NCBI RefSeq assembly: GCF_033115175.1
Contig: NC_084831.1
Location: forward strand, 80,671,502 to 80,735,501
Direction of reading: 5' to 3'
DNA: 64,000 nt
Source of the DNA: Lepus europaeus
Taxonomy: Eukaryota; Chordata; Mammalia; Lagomorpha; Leporidae
Shown: piece by piece, positions 1 through 10,530 of the stretch
Numbering within the stretch: the stretch's first letter is position 1
Layout of the letters: every line of letters begins with the position of its first letter
Position numbers and translations under genes: made by a program
Notes under the pieces: generated by a model
Seen by the model: the letters and a program-made list of their open reading frames with translations, nothing else
Database searches by the model: none
What the model was told of the DNA's origin: nothing

Positions 1-263
1 TGCTTTGGCCTCGTTGTAGATTTTTGTTTGAAAAGGCCCTCTAAGATGGTCTAACTGTATAGATTTGAAAGTAAGGCCTGGAGGCCTTGAAGACTTACCT
101 AAAATAGGATCAAGCCTTGTTCTAGAAACTCAGGAACCGTGGCTCTGGGCAAGTGCTCTTTCATACTTCATCTTAGGGGAAATAGCGTATAGTATTTGTA
201 GATGTCTTACTGCAGCAGCCAAGCTTCCCAGCTTTGTCTGTGGTGTCTCTGTGATTGTTTTGT

Positions 264-590
264 TTTTAAACTTTTATATATTTGTTTCTTTATTTGAAAG
301 GCAGAGAGGAGGACAGGAAGAGAGATTTTCAATTCACTGGTTCACTCTTCAAATGCCTGCAATAGCAGGCCCTGGGCCAAGCTGAAGCCAGGAGTTGGAT
401 CTCTCATGCAGGCCCCTCGTGTAGAGAGCAGGAACCCAAGTTCTTGGGCTGTATCATCTGCTGCTTCCCAGGCACACTAGCAGGAAGCTAGATCTGCCGC
501 AGAAGCAGGATGCAATCCCAGGCACTCCAGTATGGGATGTGGACGGCCTGTGTAGCAGCTTAACCCTCTGTACTACAACACCCACCCCTA
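264..590 (-). repeat. C-SINE (lagomorph), older copy, in HS2ST1 intron
   Basis: On the plus strand the copy reads as the reverse complement of the family. It starts with the A-rich tail as T/A-rich sequence with TTATTTGAAAGGCAG, passes through TTCACTCTTCAAATG, GAAGCCAGGAG and TTGGGC blocks, and ends in the ACCCTCTGTACTACAACACC tRNA-like head. Many mismatches from younger copies in this window suggest an old insertion. Confidence 0.85.
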
Positions 591-594
591 TGGG

Positions 595-1290
595 TTTTAT
601 TTTTTAATATATATAATTTTAAAAGATATTAACTAACATAAAAATTGTACTTATGTATGGATTACCATGTGATATTTTAATACACCTATTGTGTAATATC
701 TAATCAGGTTAAACTTATCTGTCTCCTCAAACAGCACTTCTTTAGGTGAAAACATTCAAAATCCTGTCTTGTTTTTAAAAATTTTTACTTTTTGAGAAAT
801 ATGTGGTATATTAACATTGCTTATATTCACCTGACTGAGCACCAGAACACCTGAACTCCCAACTTCTCTCTAACTGCAACATAGTACCTGTTAACTAACC
901 TTTCCCCATCCCTCCCAGCCCCTGCTCTTCCTAGCCTCTGGTACCCAGCATTATATTCTTAACTTCTATGAGGTCAACGTTTTTAGATTCTGTGCACGAG
1001 TAGCATCAGGTGGTACTTGTGTTTCTGTGTTTTATTTGTTATGTCTGACATAATCACCTCCATTTCCACCCATGTGGCTACAAATGAGATTTCATCTTTT
1101 TTATGGCTGAGTAGTATTCCATTGTTTATATCTGTCTCACTTTCTTTATCCATATTTTGTCTGTTTCTTGATTATGGGTTATTGTGAGTAGTGCTGCAGT
1201 AAACCTCAGAGCAAAGTTCTCTCTTCAGCAGTGATTGCATTTCCCTTGGTGAAGTCCCCTATTTGTTCATCTCAAATAGATAATTTGCTT
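595..1290 (-). repeat. Old L1 (L1MA/L1M-like) 3' end
   Basis: The segment matches, in reverse, the 3' UTR and ORF2 end of eutherian L1M elements. Recognisable blocks include the ACATTCAAAATCCT stretch, the CCCCATCCCTCCCAGCCCC tract, and GGCTGAGTAGTATTCCATTG followed by TTTCTTTATCCA. It is heavily diverged and lies wholly in the HS2ST1 intron. The remainder of the intron up to 1586 shows nothing I recognise. Confidence 0.75.
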
Positions 1291-1586
1291 TGCTGAGAAA
1301 ATATTAAGTACACAAATCCAGCATAATCCAGTACTTACATTCAAGTACATATGATTTGGGAGGGTGTCTATTCACACAGTAAAAGAATTCTTTCAAACAT
1401 TGGCATAGAACAAAGTTGTGAGAAGCATCCGTATTTTCCTTCCCTCGATAACCTACCTTTTCGTTTCACTTTATGACATCGTCCCACCTGCTCGTGCCCA
1501 TTTATTTAATAACTTAGCACATTAAGATGTTGAAACACCAATGCTCAGAATTATGTCTCACGTGTGCTGCTTTGTCTGTGTTCCAG

Positions 1587-1684
1587 ACCTTTGATGAATG
1601 TGTAGCCGAGGGCGGCTCCGACTGTGCTCCTGAGAAGCTCTGGCTTCAAATTCCATTCTTCTGTGGCCACAGCTCCGAATGCTG
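1587..1684 (+). CDS. HS2ST1: HS2ST1 internal coding exon (residues ~197-228 plus two bases of codon 229)
   Basis: This exon belongs to heparan sulfate 2-O-sulfotransferase 1, a Golgi type II membrane enzyme that moves sulfate from PAPS to the 2-O position of iduronic (less often glucuronic) acid in heparan sulfate. It follows a TTCCAG acceptor, reads TFDECVAEGGSDC onward, and ends ...GHSSEC plus TG before a GTAGGG donor. Counting back from the stop in the last exon, on the 356-residue family length, places its four cysteines at 201, 209, 222 and 228. These are the positions known from the crystal structure to form two disulfides. The catalytic histidines (140, 142) and the PAPS-binding loop lie in upstream exons outside the window. 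Bases 1-1586 are the preceding intron. Reading straight through the donor gives Trp229 and then TAG. Identification is by recognised sequence and is very secure. Confidence 0.97.
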
Positions 1685-2442
1685 GTAGGGAGACAAACTT
1701 AGCTTGAATTTGCCGTTTTCCTTATTATCTTCCTTATTGTATTTCAAGAGAATGAATGTGATAGTCAAAGGATAGGTACAGGGAGATCAGTGAAGGACCA
1801 GACAAAAATAACATACCTACTTTTGTGGTAACCTTGAAATGCATTAAAAAAAAAAGTCTCATTTATAATATCCTCACAATATTTTTTCAGATTCTGGTTT
1901 TGGTTTTTTTCTTTATTTGTTTGTTTATTTGCTGTATTCCACACAGCTCTAAATTAGAGACCAAAGGTCATTTTATAAATTGTATTTTGTCTTGAGCTTA
2001 CTGTTTGAGTCATTTGTGATAAATCAAGAAAAGGCTTAGTGGGTAAATTATTCACTTGATTTTACTGTTAAAGTGATTTTTGACTTTAAGGGGAGTCAAG
2101 GTTATGATTATGGTTTAGTCTGCTAATAAAAATAAGGTGGAAGATAAAAGTTATTTTTAATAAAGAATTTATTTTTTCAGAATGTGCTGAGTCTCCAGTT
2201 TTTGAAAGGAATTGTGCATACTTATTTGCCATATTCAATCACTTTAATAGGAAATGTAGAGGAAAACAGCACATTCTGTGTTACTATTCCTTAAAAACAT
2301 GAGAAATGCAAGGAGTTTCTTCATTACTTGAGATATATTATTAAATTACTGTGAAGTTTAAGGTCCTAGTCTTTCAAAGTATCCTAATAGCCCAAGAAAA
2401 ATTGAAAGAAGGTGTTCTCAGTTGTTAGCCATTTCCTTAGAA

Positions 2443-2652
2443 CAGGGATTGGCAAACTACAACCTGCAGATCAGATTTGTCCCCTCACCTGTTTTTATAA
2501 ATAAAGTTTTATCAAAACACAACCACGTACATTCATTTAGTTATTGTTTATGGTTGTTTTCACGCCGGAACCCCAGACATGAGTGATTATGTCCTAAGGC
2601 CTAGAATATTTACTCTCGGGATCTTTGTAGAAAAAGCTCTGCAGCCCCTTAG
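2443..2652 (+). repeat. hAT-type MER DNA transposon fragment
   Basis: It starts CAGGGATTGGCAAACTA and contains the TTTTTATAAATAAAGTTTTAT and TTATTGTTTATGGTTG blocks. It ends near AAAAGCTCTGCAGCCCC, a decayed inverted terminus. These are hallmarks of a common non-autonomous placental hAT element; I do not assign the exact MER number. It lies in the HS2ST1 intron between the exons ending at 1684 and starting at 3410. Confidence 0.7.
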
Positions 2653-3409
2653 CCTACAACTATAGAATATTGTGCTACTGGGCATTGTTGAGGTTTCAGT
2701 TGAACTTGTCTAGTGTGTTCCATAGTCAGAAAGCTGGAAGGGGCCTTCTAATGGCTGAGAAAACAGAACGGTAGAGCCCACCCACTGAAGACCACACTGC
2801 TGCTGAAAGGCAGAGCTAGAGCTGGGATTAAAGGATGTTGGTGCCAAAAGGAACCCGGAAGTGTTTATTTAGGATGCAGTTTCTGTTCACAGCGTTAGCT
2901 GACAGTGTAAACAAAAATAAAAATCAAAGATTCTTAGCAGAGCTGTTTCTTCTCTGTTTTCTGTTCCTCAGAAATTTTGGAAAACACTAAGCTCACAAAA
3001 ATTCTAAACAAATTAATACAAGCAGTAAGCATAAATTGTTTAGGCCTTACTAGAGAGCTCTTAAAATGAACAAAGTTAAAGGAAATTAAGTGCTCTCACA
3101 CTCCCTCAGATGGAAGGGATATATGTTACATACAGATTTTTAAAAACTGCCCTCAAACTAAACTTTGTTCCTATTAAGAGAGGTCTAGTAAAGTTTGAAT
3201 TAGCACCACATAGTTGAGCAGAAATTGGAGATGGAAGCAAAGGAAATTAAAAACAGGTGTCCTTACACAAAAGATGTTAATAAAAGGGCATTAAGTCTTT
3301 GGATGTACATGTGTTTATCTACTTTGTCCATAATATACAGCCTGAGAGGCATCAGAAATACTTAGCAGATTTCACAACCCGGTTTCTAATTCCTCTGCTT
3401 TGGTTTCAG
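2653..3409. other. HS2ST1: Intronic sequence, no recognisable element
   Basis: AT-rich intron ending in a normal polypyrimidine tract and AG. I see no repeat, exon or structured element in it. Confidence 0.5.
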
Positions 3410-3567
3410 GAATGTGGGAAGCAGGTGGGCTATGGATCAAGCCAAGTATAACCTAGTTAATGAATACTTTCTGGTGGGAGTTACTGAAGAGCTTGAAGAT
3501 TTCATCATGTTACTGGAGGCCGCTTTACCCCGGTTTTTTAGGGGTGCTACAGAACTCTACCGTACAG
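3410..3567 (+). CDS. HS2ST1: HS2ST1 internal coding exon (residues 229-281 plus one base of codon 282)
   Basis: The exon starts after a TTTCAG acceptor. Its first G completes the Trp229 codon begun at 1683-1684, and it runs NVGSRWAMDQAKYNL to ATELYRT. It ends with a single G (3567) before a GTATAT donor, so the next codon is also split. It encodes part of the C-terminal sulfotransferase fold, including the EELEDF helix and the LPRFFRGA segment. One visible difference from the human protein as I remember it is Val for Ile in the YNL(V/I)NEYF stretch. The intron upstream (1685-3409) carries a decayed hAT-type element. The intron downstream (3568-4118) shows no recognisable repeat. There is no frameshift or premature stop. 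An apparent ORF starting at 3414 is this exon read in frame into the following intron. Confidence 0.97.
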
Positions 3568-4118
3568 GTATATACATGACGGGTTTCTTTTTAAAGTTGT
3601 CCCTTAACTCTTTTCTTTGTTTACAACTTAAACAACAGACAGGGCATCTTAAAAAAGTTCATGGAAGATATGTATTATGAAAAAACTACACATAGACTTC
3701 AAATTTTTGCTTCAGAGTCACCTTCTTTTCATTCCTTTCATTACTTTTTGTTCAGGTGCTAACACTCAGTCTGCATGACATGATGAGAAATTAGAATTAG
3801 AAACAAGAATAGCTATTTTGTCATATTTTAGAAGATAAACTAGTTTACAGCACCAAGAGCTTGCCAGTATAGCATATGAGGTGACAGCCTTTTACCACTT
3901 GACATTCATTTAAGTCTAACGGGTTAAGGATTTGCATGCCAATGAAATAAATCACAATTCTGGTATGAAACGGGCTCCATTTTTGCCTGAACTGTTTTAA
4001 TGTAATTATGTTACCCATCCTTCAATATGAACTTAAACCATCTTTTCAAATATAGAGGCATTGATTCTGTATGTTCTCCAAGAATTATTTACCTTCCCTT
4101 TTTATCCTTTGTAAGTAG

Positions 4119-4345
4119 GAAAGAAATCTCATCTTAGGAAAACCACAGAGAAGAAACTTCCCACTAAGCAAACCATCGCAAAACTACAGCAGTCTGACAT
4201 TTGGAAAATGGAGAATGAGTTCTATGAGTTTGCACTGGAGCAGTTCCAGTTCATCAGAGCCCATGCTGTTCGAGAAAAAGATGGAGACCTCTACATCCTC
4301 GCACAAAACTTTTTCTATGAAAAGATTTACCCTAAGTCGAACTGA
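4119..4345 (+). CDS. HS2ST1: HS2ST1 terminal coding exon and stop codon (residues 282-356)
   Basis: This last coding exon begins after a short acceptor (...GTAAGTAG). Its GA joins the preceding G to make Gly282, followed by KKSHLRKTTEKK and then to the C-terminus ...FFYEKIYPKSN and TGA at 4343-4345. Arg288 (in SHLRK) and Lys350 (in YEKIY), both reported to contact substrate in the HS2ST structure, are present. In the enzyme the C-terminal tail takes part in trimer assembly, which is known from the structure and not visible here. The three exons total 483 bases: 160 residues plus the stop. That puts the protein at the usual 356 residues if the upstream exons are normal. There is no repeat insertion or break in the coding part. 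Confidence 0.98.
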
Positions 4346-4610
4346 GTCCGAGGTGTGACTATTAGATTCCTGAACAAAAACTTTGACGCTGACTTCACCT
4401 TCATTCTCAGCTCTGCAACCTGGATTGCTGATCGTGTATAAGATGGTTTGTGTCGAGCTGAGTTAGAAACGGTCATGTCGAGGAATTAGATGCTGGCTGC
4501 TCTGTGTTGTAAAGGGTTTAAGTTTCAAGCATTTTTCTTTTTTCAGGTTAGATTTTGGTGAGAATTATTATCCCCACTTGCCTAAGGGAAAACAAGCTTA
4601 CATCACCTAA

Positions 4611-4616
4611 AATAAA
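4611..4616 (+). terminator. Candidate proximal poly(A) signal of HS2ST1
   Basis: AATAAA lies 266 bases after the stop codon. It would yield a short 3' UTR form. The downstream 40 bases are not strongly GT-rich, so it may be weak or unused. Confidence 0.3.
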
Positions 4617-5489
4617 CACATGGCAAGTCTAATCAAAAAGCTAAATGCAATTTAGAAAAGGGTCTGATAGTCTAGTTTTTGATAAAGCATTTTTTCAACT
4701 AACCATGAATGAAGATGAATCCATTTGCCACTTCCGCCTTCCCCAGGGGTTTAGGTTAGAAATAGCGGTGGTAACTTGGGCAGCGTGTGCTTTGTTTCTG
4801 TGAATCACATCTCATGAAATTTATCCAGCTGTTTGTATTTGCTAAGAAATGTGACTGCTATAGTTGGAGTTACCCATTTTTATGTAGGTGGTTTTAAATT
4901 TTTTAAATAATCATTAATGTTAAATACCAGTTTAAACCATGAATAATGCTATAAGAAGATAAAGAATCAAGGCAGTATTGCTCATTCCTGTCTCCCCAGT
5001 ATTTATTATTGGGAATACACTTCAAAGAAGGTTGGCATTGTCAGAAGTTTTAGCTAAGACTTAGATGCATTAATATAAAAAAGTCAGTTTAGTATTTGTT
5101 CCTCCAGGGGTTGTTTGTCAAGATGTAAACTGAGCTATCGGCAACTTTAAGACTCCAGTGGTGAGCTGTGGTGTGGGTTGGGTTTTCTTACTTCTGTACT
5201 TTTACCTGTAGACTATTTTTACTAAGGTGCTTTATAATGTGTTTTAAAGCATTGCATTTACAAAAGAAAAAAAAAAGGAAAATGCTGTACATAGTGCATA
5301 TTTTATGTATTTGGACCAAAAAGTTATAAGTAACTAGACAAAAGTGGTTTTGCACCAGTTTTATTATGTCAAGTAAAACCATCAGACCTACTGTTCTTGT
5401 ATTTCTCATTTAACTGTACTGTTAAGACATCACTGACATGAATTTCAATGACCCTTCAATTTTGATACACAATGCATTATTCATATCTG

Positions 5490-5735
5490 GAGGTGGTAGT
5501 TGCGATGGAAAGAGTACTGGACGGAGTCATAAAACCTGATTTCTGGTCTTGGCTCCGCCACTTACCAGCTGTTGTGACTGTGGGCAAGTCACTTAACCTC
5601 TCATTGCCTCGACTTCCTGGTCTTGAAATGAGGCTGATGAGACCTGCTGTACCTACCTCACAGGGCTGTTGTGAGGCTGAGATGAGAGGGCACGTGAAGC
5701 ACTTTGGAGCTGCAAAGCAGTGAAAAGTATAAGGT
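5490..5735 (+). repeat. MIR SINE in HS2ST1 3' UTR
   Basis: A nearly full-length copy. It shows GGAAAGAGTACTGGA..., the tRNA-related CTTGGCTCCGCCACTTACCAGCTG, then TGTGGGCAAGTCACTTAACCTC, the CTACCTCACAGGGCTGTTGTGAGG core and the AAGCACTTTGGA end. The family is an ancient mammalian SINE and this copy is unusually well preserved. Open frames here (5472-5723 plus, 5477-5761 minus) are repeat-derived. Confidence 0.93.
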
Positions 5736-6404
5736 ATTAACTGTAGAAACATCTTTAACACGTGGTTTCAGACCATTCTTTTTTTTTTTTTTCCCTAACA
5801 GAGAAAAGTCCATTTGGGGTTGGGAAAAAGTTAATCTTGACGTAAAGTCGTGTTTGATAAATATCTTCTCAGTGTTTTATCTTCCATGTTTCAACAACTA
5901 TTGAGCTGTGAAACCCCTGTGAACTCTTAACGATTCCTGAACAGCTGCCCGAGTGCCAGGGGTTCGCTGTGGGAAGCGGACTTCATTAGCTGACCAGGGG
6001 CCCGGAAGCCTTGCTCTGCAAAGTCGACAGATTTCTTTTTTTCTCTTTTTTATTTTATATTGCCATTCAGAAATGGTAGCTATTTTATACCTCTGCTTTT
6101 TAAGGTATATTTTACAGGGTTTGATTTTCTTGTTCATTCTTCCCCCTTCTTGAAGTAACAAAGAATTTTAAGAACCCTTTTCTAAAAAGGATAATCTTTG
6201 ATATGTTTCACTTAAGTAAATATTTCTTAAGGCTTCACCAAACTGCAAGCATTTTAGGTAGATTACTTTAAAGGTTATTAATTGTGTGGGAGGGAGGGAG
6301 GGAGCACTACTTCCAGAAAATGTGTATAACCCAATCAAAGGAATGACAGAATCATTTTAGCACCCTTGTCCCCCGATAATATGAAAATATTAAGAGAACA
6401 TAGC

Positions 6405-6716
6405 CAGAGGGAGGAGTGAAGCCTAGTGGTTAAGGTGCCGTAAAAGACATCTATGTCCCACATGGGGCATTCCTGGTGCTGTTCCCTGGCTCCAGCTCTG
6501 TCTGCAGCTTCCTGCTAAAGCCAACCCTACAAGGCAGTGCTAAAAGCTGAAGCAGCTCCCACATGGGAGTCCTCGATCAACTTTCTGGCTCCTGGCTTTG
6601 ACCCGGCCCTGTCCAGCCCCCTAGTCATTATGGGCGTTAGGAGAGTGAACCAGCAGATGGAAGTATCCAACCCCCTCTCTACCTCTCTGCCTTTCAATGT
6701 GTTTTTTTAAGAGAGG
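6405..6716 (+). repeat. C-SINE, older copy, in HS2ST1 3' UTR
   Basis: A plus-oriented copy: a degenerate head with AGTGGTTAAGG, CTTCCTGCTAAAG, CCCACATGGGAGTC, GAGAGTGAACCAGCAG and CTCTCTGCCTTTCAA near the tail. A possible target-site duplication is GAACATAGC at 6396-6404 and 6717-6725. Because it sits inside the probable HS2ST1 3' UTR, it lengthens that UTR relative to non-lagomorphs. Confidence 0.85.
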
Positions 6717-6941
6717 GAACATAGCTAGACATATGTACTTTTCTGGATTTTATTTTCCCTTTATTTTGTTTTAAATTAACCTCTACAGGTATTTGCTGAA
6801 AACATATACAAATTATTTCTTCACCCAAAAGTAAAGCACCTGCTAATGGAACACACCACAGGTTATTCTAAGAGTACATGCTAAGATCATCCTGAGGTGC
6901 ATTAACTGTTTTAGAGACCTAGAGTTGCACTTAGTGCACTG

Positions 6942-7160
6942 GAGCAGGCTCAGTAAACTTTCTGTAAAGAGCCAGAGAGTAAATTTTTGGCTTTGCAGGC
7001 TGTATGGTCTCTGTCACAGTTCAACTGCCCTTGTTGCACAAAAGCAACCATTGACAACATCTAAACAAATGAGCATGGTCATGTTCCAGTGAAACTTTAT
7101 CTGTAAAAACAGATGACATACTAGACAGGAACCGCAGGCTACCAACTCCTGCACTAGAGA
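6942..7160 (-). repeat. hAT-type MER fragment, reverse orientation
   Basis: The reverse complement of the same family as 2443-2652: GTAAACTTTCTGTAAAGAG..., GGCTTTGCAGGCTGTATGG, GAAACTTTATCTGTAAAAACA and an end at GCTACCAACTCCTGCA. Confidence 0.75.
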
Positions 7161-8204
7161 AATCAGGATTTATGGAGAAGTCATATTTTCATCCATATTC
7201 AAGTGACCTAAAAGAGTTTATATGCTCCAAAAGCTCCTGACATATCCAAAGAATAGCACTCTGATTCACACATTCTCTCCCACAGAGTCACAAACTTTTA
7301 GGACTTCCCTTGCTTCCAGGTGGGCATTTTTCCCCCTAGTTTAACAGTTCAGAATAGGTGCATTTATTTGGTCATCTTTTAGGGTAGGAATGTCCTTTCT
7401 GGAGACTGAGAAAAGGGTGGATTTAATTCCATCCAGTGAGTCCTTATAATGCCTAACTTTGTAATCGGTCACATGTGTGGAACCACAAAGGCAGTAATGT
7501 ATTTTTTTAAAGTGGCAAATGTGGTTTTCTTTGTTTCGGCCTTTGCGCTTTTTCAGTATTTTGATCATAGGGAGATATTTTTTTTATAATACAAAAGTAA
7601 ATTAACCACTTCGAATTTCAAAGTAATGTTATGTGTGTATGTGTATATATCTATATCGATATCTATGTTTATTTCCTAAAAGAGGAAAAAGTACCTTTTT
7701 GTTCAACTTGTATCAACACCTGTTTTCTAATTGCTGTGAAATGGCAACTGTTGATAAATTATTGTGACTGTTTTAAAATGTAATGGGGAGGATATATTTT
7801 GATTTTTACCCAGCTTTAATCTGTAAAGTATCACTTAAATATATCTGATAGCAACACTTAAATATTGCATGGGAATTACTTTTCTGTCATCCATATGCAT
7901 TGATGCAACTTTGAACATATCAGGTGTTTCTGAATTCCTGATGATTGGATTTAAACTATTGAAACTCAGATGACTTATACTGACTTTTACATTTTGAATT
8001 TAATTTTCTGTTCTTACAATTAAGTTGATGCCTAATTTGAAATCTACTGTTACTCTTTCTTAATATATGTCCTATTGGAAGTTCCTAAAATTGTTAGTGC
8101 CATCCGTGATTTACAAACAGTATTTTGATATCACAGACAATTTTCTCATTGTATTTGCATAGGTAGAAAGAAAATAGTTTGTTGACAATTATTCTCACTT
8201 TTTT
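7161..8204. other. HS2ST1: Distal part of the HS2ST1 3' UTR, unique sequence
   Basis: AT-rich, with a short GT/AT-rich simple stretch near 7632-7670. No SINE, no exon signature, and no ORF worth reporting. Confidence 0.45.
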
Positions 8205-8220
8205 AATAAAATTAAATAAA
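8205..8220 (+). terminator. Candidate distal poly(A) signals of HS2ST1
   Basis: Two AATAAA hexamers lie five bases apart in an A/T-rich setting (8205-8210 and 8215-8220), about 3.9 kb after the HS2ST1 stop. A cleavage site 10-30 bases further on would fit. No transcript data are available, so the choice between this pair and the hexamers at 4611 and 9817 is a judgement. Confidence 0.45.
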
Positions 8221-8483
8221 AATTTTGAAAGCGCTAGAGAATTGAACTAAAGGCTGGTTCCCAAATGCATAACTGATATTTTAATTATATATTTCAGTTC
8301 TAAATAGAGACCATCTGTGTAAATCATCTAGGAGGATTTCCCCATTGGTCATTCTTAAACACACCTAGGATCCTTTATTATGAAAAATATGTGGTACTGC
8401 CACCTTTTAAGAAGTTTGTCTTTAAGAGGCCCAGGTGCTTCTCCTTATGACTTGACAGTTTGCCTCTTCAGTTAGTGCTACTT

Positions 8484-8809
8484 GAGCTGGCGTTGTGATG
8501 CAGCCGTTAAGCTGCCGCTTGCAGCAGCACTACATGACACAGGCTACTGTATCAGAGCATTGGTTGGAGTCCCAGCTGCTCTGCTTCTGGTCCAGCTTCC
8601 TGCTCATGTGCCTGGGAAAGCAGCGAAGATGGCCCAGGAGTTGGGCCCCTGCCACCCACATTGGAAGACCTGGAAGGAGCTCCAAGCTCCTGGCTCCAGG
8701 CCATTGCAGGCTTTTGGGGAGTGAACCAGCAACAGAAGACTCCTCTTTTTTTCTGTCTCTCCTCTGTCCTCCTGACTTTGAAATAAGTAAAATCAATCTT
8801 TTTAAAAAA
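8484..8809 (+). repeat. C-SINE
   Basis: Plus-strand copy from GAGCTGGCGTTGTGATGCAG through TTCCTGCTCATGTGCCTGGG and GGGAGTGAACCAGCAAC to a TTTTAAAAAA tail. Imperfect flanks (TAGTGCTACT and TAGTACTATT) may be an eroded target-site duplication. The ORFs in both orientations here are SINE sequence. Confidence 0.88.
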
Positions 8810-9034
8810 TATAGTACTATTTACTGAGAGGGAAGCAGGGCAGTTGCTGTTTGGTTTCTGCTTCCATTGACTCTATGCAGAGTTGCTGCCTGAGTCCCAC
8901 CAAGCTGCTGTCCAGGGAGCCTTCCAAGGGGAGAAGCAGCTCTAGGTCATGTGCACCACCAATTCTGCACTTCTGGAGTGGAGCTTACTTTCTGATTTCC
9001 TGCAGGGGGAATTTTAGGGATTGAAATAATTGAT

Positions 9035-9346
9035 GGCCAGTGCCGCGGCACACTTGGCTAATCCTCCGCCTGTGGCGCCGGCACCCGGGGTTCTAGTCCC
9101 GGTTGGGGCACCAGATTCTGTCCCGGTTGCCCCTCTTCCAGGCCAGCTCTCTGCTGTGGCCCGGGAGTGCAGTGGAGGATGGTCCAAGTGCTTGGGCGCT
9201 GCACCCGCATGGGAGACCAGGAGGAAGCACCCAGCTCCTGGCTTCGGATCGGCGCAGCACGGTGGCCGTAGCAGCCATTTGGGGAGTGAACCAACGGAAA
9301 AGGAAGACCTTTCTCTCTTGCCTGTCAAAAAAAAAAAAAAAAAAAA
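9035..9346 (+). repeat. CSINE2-type SINE, young
   Basis: It closely matches the young rabbit subfamily: GGCCAGTGCCGCGGC head, GGCGCCGGCACCCGGGGTTC, CCTCTTCCAGGCCAGCTCTC, then CTTGCCTGTC and an uninterrupted A tail of about 19. CpG sites are well retained, indicating recent insertion. Confidence 0.95.
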
Positions 9347-10480
9347 GATAAGGCCTATACTTTAAGTTCATGCAGCGTTGTGACCCTTGCAGTAAATGGA
9401 CCCAGATGATGATGAACCACTTACTGGTAAGCTTGTGAAGGAGACACTGCTGTGTGCTGTGTGGGTTTTAGACTGCTTTGTAGCTTTCTATCAAGAATCA
9501 GATGTGTGAGCATCTCTAAAGAGTGTTGAATGGAATTTGGGGAAACATGGGCTGTGGATGTTGACTTTAATGTTGTATAAACATAGACAGCTGAACAATG
9601 CCTCACCCATAATCCCATGCGAAGACCCTACTTCCTCTCTCTCTCTCTCTCTCTGTCTCCCCACCCCTCCTACTTGATTCATTTATGCAGTGCTGTTTCC
9701 AAGTTGAAACCATTTTGTCACATCTGCTGGCGAGATAATCACTCCTTGTCCTTAACGTTCTGCCAGCTTTCTGATGTTGAAGTGTTTCAGTTGACTACCT
9801 GATGGGAAAGCTGTAAAATAAACACTCAGTGGGAAGGGGGAAGATGGTTTGCTGTCCTGTTTTAATATTTTCTTCTGTAGCCTTGACGCTGACATTTTCC
9901 AGAGTGGGTGTTCAGGGACATTAATTTAACTCTCAGATACTGTTGCCACCAGCAAGGTGTATGTCATCATTGCTTCGTGAGAATTCTATGCTTATTTGTG
10001 ACAATGCTCTCCCCAAACTGACGTGCCTCCGCTGCTTTTGCTTTGGACTTCACCGCTGATGTTGAAATTTCCACTAGAAAATTAACAAGGTATACTTAGG
10101 GTATATGCTTAATTGGAAGTAAAATAGGGAAAGAGCTATTAGAATAAAAAGAGAACTTGAAAAAAATTAATCTCAGCAGCATTGCAGATCTGACATGTCT
10201 ATAATGTTTCTTCAAGTAAACACATTTCTAATGATTGGGTTATTTTGCCCTTAGAGGAGAAGAATCTCAATTCTCAGACCCTGGCTCATTGTTCTGAGCA
10301 ATGCGTGATTGACTCTTTTCAGATTATGTCACATTGTTTGACTAAAATACCAGCTCAGTGATGAATTTTCTAAATGAAATTTTGTCTGTATCCAGAGAGG
10401 CAGAACAGAAGGCTTGGATTTGAGAGTCAGGTCACCTGCATTTAGCAGTGTGGTGTTTGTAAATGGAGGTGACAGGATTG
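9347..10480. other. Intergenic sequence with a short CT run
   Basis: Unique sequence apart from a (CT)n tract at about 9636-9655. AATAAA occurs at 9817-9822 and could be a far-distal HS2ST1 poly(A) site, but nothing else supports that. No coding signature. Confidence 0.4.
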
Positions 10481-10491
10481 TGGTACAGGTT

Positions 10492-10530
10492 GTTTTTTTT
10501 TTTTTTTTTTTTTTTTTGACAGGCAGAGTG
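10492..10530 (-). repeat. Severely 5'-truncated CSINE2 (tail only)
   Basis: A T run of about 25 is followed by GACAGGCAGAGTG, the extreme 3' end of CSINE2 in reverse. It is bounded by an 11-base target-site duplication TGGTACAGGTT at 10481-10491 and 10529-10539. The duplication shows that this is a genuine, nearly bodiless retrotransposition event and not a random T run. Confidence 0.85.

Larger units (their letters stand above)
4346..8240 (+). other. HS2ST1: HS2ST1 3' untranslated region, probable extent
   Basis: The sequence after the stop has no splice or coding signature and is AT-rich, as expected of a long vertebrate 3' UTR. Possible poly(A) signals are AATAAA at 4611-4616 (proximal) and the pair at 8205-8210 and 8215-8220 (distal). 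Another lies at 9817-9822. I favour the 8.2-kb pair because a long 3' UTR is usual for this gene in mammals, but the end is inferred. Embedded repeats are a plus-strand MIR (5490-5735), an old C-SINE (6405-6716) and a reversed hAT-type MER element (6942-7160). A short GT/AT-rich simple run lies near 7632-7670 and a GGGA run near 6290-6304. Confidence 0.6.

Noticed and set aside
3414..3680. 88-residue ORF as an independent gene
   Set aside because: It is the HS2ST1 exon at 3410-3567 read in frame through its donor into the intron.
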